Position numbers and translations under genes: made by a program. A model generated the notes under the pieces. That model had not been told where the DNA came from. It saw only the letters and a program-made list of their open reading frames with translations, and did not search any database. A stretch of DNA of 10,658 nt from Mollicutes bacterium. Lineage in GTDB: Bacteria; Bacillota_I; Bacilli_A; Izemoplasmatales; Izemoplasmataceae. How positions within the stretch are numbered: position 1 is the stretch's first letter; every line of letters starts with the position of its first letter. Positions 6,579 through 10,658 of this stretch are shown here, one piece after another. The stretch lies in contig PUMO01000094.1 of NCBI GenBank assembly GCA_003551405.1, positions 1 through 10,658 on the forward strand, in the 5' to 3' direction.

Positions 6579-6606
6579 GGGAATGATTTTTTAAAGGGGT
6601 GATCGA

Positions 6607-7290
6607 ATGGCAACGACTCAAATTGCCATAGACGGGCCGGCCGGTGCGGGCAAGAGCACCATTGCCAAACTCGTGGCTGAATTGTTTAAGTATACATACA
6701 TAGACACCGGTGCGATGTATCGTGCCATTACCCTCAAAGCGATGCGCTTGAATGTTGAACTAAACGATGAAGACGCCTTTGACTTTCTCAATCAAACGAG
6801 CTTTGATTATGAAAACGGCGTCTTATTTATGGACAGTGTCGATGTGAGCCGCTTGATCAGAAGCCGTGAAGTGTCGAACAATGTTTCCTTGGTTAGTTCA
6901 CATCAACGTGTCCGCGAGATACTGGTTGAACGTCAACGCGCCATTGCGCACCATAAAAACGTGGTCATGGACGGGCGTGACATTGGATACAATGTCCTTC
7001 CGAATGCCGATTTCAAATTTTTTCTGACCGCCAATGTGGCCACGCGCGCGAAGCGTCGCTTTCTAGAGAACGCCCAAAACGGGATTCATATCCCGCTTGA
7101 GGATTTGAAAAATGAAATCATTGCCCGTGATGATTTTGATTCAAATCGTACCATTACCCCGTTAAAACCGGCAGAAGATGCCATAGTCATAGACACATCG
7201 GATATGAAGATTGAAGATGTGGTTAAAACCATAGAGTCAATAGTTAGAGGAGAGAATAATCATGAAAATGAATCAAGTGCAAGAAGGTAA
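6607..7290 (+). CDS. cmk: Cytidylate (CMP/dCMP) kinase
   Basis: The enzyme transfers phosphate from ATP to CMP or dCMP, giving the diphosphates needed for RNA, DNA and CDP-lipid synthesis. It is 227 residues long, the normal size for the bacterial family. The P-loop GPAGAGKST is at 10-18. The nucleotide-monophosphate site includes DTGAMYRAIT (33-42). Arg residues in the expected CMP-binding and lid regions are present (SREVS 86-90; RRF 150-152; ARDDFDSNR 173-181), as is the MDGRDIG motif (121-127). AAAGGGGTGA (6593-6602) precedes the ATG. Its last 29 bases overlap the start of the S1-protein gene in another frame, so the two are probably translationally coupled. The cmk-S1 protein order matches Bacillus cmk-ypfD and E. 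coli cmk-rpsA. Confidence 0.97.
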   Translation: MATTQIAIDGPAGAGKSTIAKLVAELFKYTYIDTGAMYRAITLKAMRLNVELNDEDAFDFLNQTSFDYENGVLFMDSVDVSRLIRSREVSNNVSLVSSHQRVREILVERQRAIAHHKNVVMDGRDIGYNVLPNADFKFFLTANVATRAKRRFLENAQNGIHIPLEDLKNEIIARDDFDSNRTITPLKPAEDAIVIDTSDMKIEDVVKTIESIVRGENNHENESSARR

Positions 7291-8644
7291 CAAAATTCAA
7301 GGAAAAGTCTATGCAGTTAAAGATAACGAAGTCATCGTTGTTGTAGAAGACTATCCTACTGAAGGCACCATCTATTTGAATGAACTTACGACCAAAGATG
7401 TTTCAAGCGCCAGAGATGTTTTGAGCGAAGGCGACGAAATTGAGGCCATCGTTAAGAAAAAGGATGATGAAGCGGGGGTTTTACTGCTTTCTCGCATCGA
7501 TATCGAAAGAGACCAGATTTTTGAGGATTTACAAAATAAATTCCAAGAAGATGAATCCTTTGAAGCAACCGTTAAAGAGCACAACAAAGGCGGACTTATT
7601 GTTCGTGCGTTTGGTTTGGATATGTTCATGCCGGCCCGCGAGGTTTCGCAAGAATTCACCGATGACTTAAGCCAATTCAAGGGGCAAACATTTGAAGTGA
7701 AACTCATTGAAATCTCTAAACGTAAAATTGTTGTTTCCCGCCGTGCTGTACAAAAAGACAAGCAAAAAGAAGCGAAGAAAAAGCAACTTGAAGAAGTCAA
7801 GGAAGGCATGGAACTTAAAGGGACTGTTTCCAAATTGATGCCTTATGGGGCTTTTGTCAAACTCAATGATTATCCTGAGGTTGAAGGATTGTTTCACGTT
7901 TCTGAAATGTCGCATCATCGTGTCAATAAACCGAGTGATATTTTAAAAGAAGGCGACACTATCGATGTAAAAGTAATCGAAGCCAAAGGTCAAAAACGCG
8001 GGCTTTCGAAAAAGGCGCTTGAAAAAACACCATGGCAAGCCTTTGCGGAAACACATAATGTTGGTGACCAAGTTAAAGGTAAAGTCGTCAAGAAAATGAA
8101 ATTTGGTATTTTGGTTGAAGTGGCTAAAGATGTTGCTGGCATCATTAACAAAAGCGACTATTCATGGGATCCACGTTTCAACTTGGCAGGGAATGTCAAT
8201 GTCGGCGATGAAGTGGACGTCAAAATCTTATCGCTGGACCCTGAAAAAGGTAGAATGCAGCTGTCCAAAAAGCACCTTGAATATAATCCATGGGATGATG
8301 TGAGTGTCAAGGTTGGCGAAATTGTAAGCGGTGAAGTCAAGGAACTTAGAAATAACGGCGCACTTGTAGAAGTACAGGGGGTTTATGGCTTCGTACCGAT
8401 TGGTGAGATTTCAGAAAAACGTATCGAAGACCCTTCTGAAGTTTTAAAACAAGAACAAGTTATCAATGCGAAAGTTCTTAAATTTGACCGCAAACAATGG
8501 CAAATGGTCCTTTCCATTCAAGAATATGAACAGCAACGTCAACGTGAAGAATATCAAAAACATCTTCAGGATGACGCTAGTGAGGAACAATCCCAAACAC
8601 TTGGAGAACTCTTCGAAGAAAAATTCAAGAACCTGAAAAAATAA
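7262..8644 (+). CDS. rpsA: S1-domain RNA-binding protein (RpsA/YpfD homologue), five repeats
   Basis: The product binds RNA, probably mRNA at the small ribosomal subunit. In low-GC Gram-positives the equivalent protein (YpfD) is not always a true ribosomal component, so the symbol is by homology and position. The 460 residues contain five S1 domains at about 8-80, 98-163, 182-252, 267-337 and 351-421. The third (MPYGAFVKLNDYPEVEGLFH) and the fourth and fifth are closest to the consensus. The first two are more diverged, as usual at the N-terminus of S1. A Lys/Glu-rich linker (about 163-181) joins domains 2 and 3. A charged Gln/Glu-rich tail (422-460) ends the protein. AGAGGAG (7246-7252) lies 9 bases before ATG 7262, inside cmk, and so favours this start over the ATG at 7268. 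Bacillus YpfD has four S1 domains and E. coli S1 six, so five is intermediate. Confidence 0.9.
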   Translation: MKMNQVQEGNKIQGKVYAVKDNEVIVVVEDYPTEGTIYLNELTTKDVSSARDVLSEGDEIEAIVKKKDDEAGVLLLSRIDIERDQIFEDLQNKFQEDESFEATVKEHNKGGLIVRAFGLDMFMPAREVSQEFTDDLSQFKGQTFEVKLIEISKRKIVVSRRAVQKDKQKEAKKKQLEEVKEGMELKGTVSKLMPYGAFVKLNDYPEVEGLFHVSEMSHHRVNKPSDILKEGDTIDVKVIEAKGQKRGLSKKALEKTPWQAFAETHNVGDQVKGKVVKKMKFGILVEVAKDVAGIINKSDYSWDPRFNLAGNVNVGDEVDVKILSLDPEKGRMQLSKKHLEYNPWDDVSVKVGEIVSGEVKELRNNGALVEVQGVYGFVPIGEISEKRIEDPSEVLKQEQVINAKVLKFDRKQWQMVLSIQEYEQQRQREEYQKHLQDDASEEQSQTLGELFEEKFKNLKK

Positions 8645-8654
8645 GGTGAGGCAA

Positions 8655-9962
8655 ATGATCCCTTCCATTGCAATTGTCGGACGGCCCAATGTTGGTAAAA
8701 GTGCACTTTTTAACCGTATCATTGGGGAACGTCTGGCCATCACAGATGAAACACCCGGTCTCACCCGCGACCGTATTTACGGTAAAGCGGAGTGGCTGAC
8801 CCGCAGTTTTAATGTCATTGATACGGGCGGCATCGATTTTGACGATGCCCCTTTTGTTCATGACATAAAAAGCCAAACTGAAATTGCAATTGATGAAGCG
8901 GATGTCATTGTCTTCACAGTCGATATCCATAGCGGCATCACTGAAGAAGACGCCCTTGTCGCCCGCATGCTTTACAAAGCCAAAAAACCAGTGATTGTGG
9001 CGGTTAATAAAGTGGATGATGTCATGTTTCATGACCGACTCTATGAGTTTTATGCACTGGGGCTTGGCGATCCCTTGCCCATCAGTGCCGCCCATTCGAT
9101 TGGGATCGGTGATTTACTCGATAAAGTGGTGGAACATTTACCCAAGGTTATGGACGACCCTTATGATGACCAAACCATCAAACTCTCCCTTATAGGACGT
9201 CCCAATGTGGGCAAAAGTTCACTTATGAATACACTGCTTGGTGAAGAACGTGTGATTGTCAGTGAGATTGAAGGGACCACACGCGATGCGATTGACTCCA
9301 TGTTCACAAAAGATGATCAGGATTATGTTGTCATTGATACGGCTGGTCTGCGTAAACGCGGTAAAGTTTACGAAGCCGCAGAAAAATACAGTGTGCTTCG
9401 TGCCATGCGTGCGATTGAACGAAGCGATATTGCCCTGATTTTGCTTGACGCCAAGGAAGGCATCATTGAACAGGATAAAAAGATCGCTGGTTATGCTCAT
9501 GAAGCAGGCAAAGCCTGCATCCTCGTTGTCAATAAATGGGATTTGGTTGAAAAAGACAACCGCACCATGAATAAATGGGAAATGCAAGTGCGTCAGCACT
9601 TTCAGTTTTTAAGCCACGCACCAATCATTTTTCTCTCAGCAATGACCAAAGCGCGTGTGCATACCCTTTTCCCTGTCATTGAACGTGTGTATCAAAACTA
9701 CGACCGACGCATCAAAACCAGTGTGCTCAACGATGTGCTCAACGATGCATTTTACAATTCACCGCCCAAAAGCCATAACGGTGGCATCATCAAAGTGTAT
9801 TACGCCACACAGGTCAGTACACGCCCACCGAGCTTTGTACTGTTTGTGAACAACACCGAATGGATGCATTTTTCATACGAACGCTATTTAAAGAACAAGA
9901 TTCGCGAAGCCTTTGATTTTGAAGGCGCACCGATCAACATTATTTTAAGAAAGCGTGATTGA
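8655..9962 (+). CDS. der: Ribosome biogenesis GTPase Der (EngA)
   Basis: Der is an essential GTPase with two tandem G domains that acts in maturation of the 50S subunit. From ATG 8655 it has 435 residues, as in Bacillus. G domain 1 shows GRPNVGKS (9-16), TPGLTRD (33-39), DTGG (57-60), NKVD (118-121) and SAA (144-146). G domain 2 shows GRPNVGKS (181-188), EGTTRD (206-211), DTAG (228-231), NKWD (293-296) and SAM (328-330). The C-terminal KH-like domain (about 352-435) contains the typical KVYYATQVSTRPPSFVLFVN stretch (380-399). AAGGTGAGG (8643-8651) overlaps the S1 gene's stop codon. The GTG at 8646 is in frame but lies inside this binding site, so ATG 8655 is preferred. All GTPase motifs are intact. 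The next gene, gpsA, begins one base after the stop. Confidence 0.97.
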   Translation: MIPSIAIVGRPNVGKSALFNRIIGERLAITDETPGLTRDRIYGKAEWLTRSFNVIDTGGIDFDDAPFVHDIKSQTEIAIDEADVIVFTVDIHSGITEEDALVARMLYKAKKPVIVAVNKVDDVMFHDRLYEFYALGLGDPLPISAAHSIGIGDLLDKVVEHLPKVMDDPYDDQTIKLSLIGRPNVGKSSLMNTLLGEERVIVSEIEGTTRDAIDSMFTKDDQDYVVIDTAGLRKRGKVYEAAEKYSVLRAMRAIERSDIALILLDAKEGIIEQDKKIAGYAHEAGKACILVVNKWDLVEKDNRTMNKWEMQVRQHFQFLSHAPIIFLSAMTKARVHTLFPVIERVYQNYDRRIKTSVLNDVLNDAFYNSPPKSHNGGIIKVYYATQVSTRPPSFVLFVNNTEWMHFSYERYLKNKIREAFDFEGAPINIILRKRD

Positions 9963-9963
9963 T

Positions 9964-10658
9964 ATGAATATTAGTATCATTGGGGCAGGCTCATGGGGTC
10001 TGGCGCTTGCGCGCGTCCTTGATGACAATGGCCATAATGTGCTTGCCTATCACCACAGTGAATCAGTCGCTAAGCGCATCAATGAAACCCACCATGCGGA
10101 CAACCTGGAATCACCCATTCCCCCGAGCATTGAAGCCACCGCTGATTTAAAACGTAGTGTCCATCATTCAAGGGTAATGCTTTTTGCGGTTCCAACCAAG
10201 GTATTAAGAGACGCGATTAAAAGCACCGTTCCCTACCTCAACAATAAAAAAACATTTATCAATGCGGCTAAAGGGATTGAACCCAAGACCTTTAAGCGCA
10301 TTAGTGAAATATTTGAAGAAATGATTCCTCCCGAGTATTTTGATGCCTTTGTCACCTTGAGTGGCCCGAGCCACGCTGAAGAGGTTATCAAACAACAAAC
10401 GACTGCTATTACAGCCGCAAGCGTTAACTTTCCAGCAGCGGTTAAAGTCCAGAAACTTTTTCACAATTCACACTATTTTCGCGTGTATTCAAGCAATGAC
10501 GTTAAAGGTGTTGAACTGGGCGGATCGCTTAAGAATATTTTTGCACTTGCAAGTGGAATTATCCGTGGCCTTGGCATGGGTGATAACGCCTTAGCAGCGT
10601 TCATGACACGCTCAATGGTGGAAATGGAAAAAATTTATGACCACCTGGGCGCAGATAC
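9964..10658 (+). CDS. gpsA: Glycerol-3-phosphate dehydrogenase [NAD(P)+], 3'-truncated by window edge
   Basis: The enzyme reduces dihydroxyacetone phosphate to sn-glycerol 3-phosphate, the backbone precursor of phospholipids. The first 231 codons are visible, about two thirds of the usual 330-345, and the frame is open to the right edge. The NAD(P)-binding motif GAGSWG is at 7-12, followed by LALA where most relatives have TALA. Other family marks are FAVPTK (74-79), AAKGIE with Lys103 (101-106), LSGPSHAEEV (132-141) and ELGGSLKNI (184-192), where Lys190 is the expected catalytic lysine. GLGMGDNALAAFMTR (202-216) contains the substrate-binding Asn and Arg. It starts one base after the der stop codon and has no clear Shine-Dalgarno, so translation probably depends on ribosomes finishing der. 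The der-gpsA order is typical of Firmicutes. Confidence 0.96.
   Translation, partial: MNISIIGAGSWGLALARVLDDNGHNVLAYHHSESVAKRINETHHADNLESPIPPSIEATADLKRSVHHSRVMLFAVPTKVLRDAIKSTVPYLNNKKTFINAAKGIEPKTFKRISEIFEEMIPPEYFDAFVTLSGPSHAEEVIKQQTTAITAASVNFPAAVKVQKLFHNSHYFRVYSSNDVKGVELGGSLKNIFALASGIIRGLGMGDNALAAFMTRSMVEMEKIYDHLGAD

Noticed and set aside
7372..7833. Long open frame on the - strand opposite the S1-protein gene, as well as similar antisense frames opposite efp, corC, cmk and der.
   Set aside because: They mirror conserved genes on the other strand, give Ser/Phe-rich low-quality proteins and have no ribosome binding site.
8646..8654. GTG at 8646 as the start of der.
   Set aside because: It lies within the AAGGTGAGG binding site. 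ATG 8655 gives the normal 435-residue protein beginning just before the first G motif.
1..10658. A hidden mobile element, CRISPR array, toxin-antitoxin pair or defence system.
   Set aside because: I saw no spaced direct repeats, transposase or integrase motifs, target-site duplications or small paired genes. All long frames but two are assignable to housekeeping families.

Overview
The window is a stretch of core bacterial chromosome from a Firmicutes/Mollicutes-type organism. Every complete gene reads in the standard bacterial code: Trp is TGG, and TGA is used as a stop (rluB, der). That argues against a code-4 Mycoplasma. The gene content and order (efp; rluB; cmk-rpsA/ypfD-der-gpsA), the AGGAGG-type ribosome binding sites and the moderate base composition fit a low-to-mid-GC Gram-positive lineage. 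An Acholeplasma/Izemoplasma-like or Erysipelotrichia-like bacterium is my best guess. That placement is an inference from gene order and protein style, not a proven assignment. I see no mobile elements, CRISPR arrays, rRNA or tRNA genes.

Left part (1-3650, + strand). The 3' part of an unrecognised membrane-anchored protein gene runs in from the left edge. A well-formed promoter overlapping its stop codon then drives a tight three-gene unit: efp (elongation factor P), a CorC/HlyC-type CNNM-CBS membrane protein, and rluB-type 23S rRNA pseudouridine synthase. The unit ends at a rho-independent terminator near 3626-3650.

Middle (3651-6606). A single gene for an unrecognised four-helix membrane protein (+) converges on hppA (-), a membrane-bound ion-pumping pyrophosphatase. 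A long hairpin with A/T tracts on both sides separates them and can terminate both transcripts. The pyrophosphatase carries the residues expected of a K+-dependent enzyme, and a glutamate in the place used by Na+-pumping members. The divergent hppA/cmk spacer holds one promoter for hppA and two tandem promoters for cmk, with short perfect palindromes placed over predicted start sites.

Right part (6607-10658, + strand). This is a compact operon of cmk (CMP kinase), an S1-domain protein with five repeats, der/engA (double GTPase for 50S assembly) and gpsA (glycerol-3-phosphate dehydrogenase, cut by the right edge). The genes overlap or are spaced by a few bases. Most of the window serves translation and ribosome biogenesis (EF-P, RluB, S1 protein, Der). 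Nucleotide supply (Cmk), phospholipid precursor supply (GpsA) and PPi-driven ion pumping (HppA) make up the rest.

I found no clearly new multi-gene system. The most unusual items are the internally duplicated membrane protein at 3816-4337, the pyrophosphatase ion-specificity signature, and the palindromes in the hppA/cmk control region.
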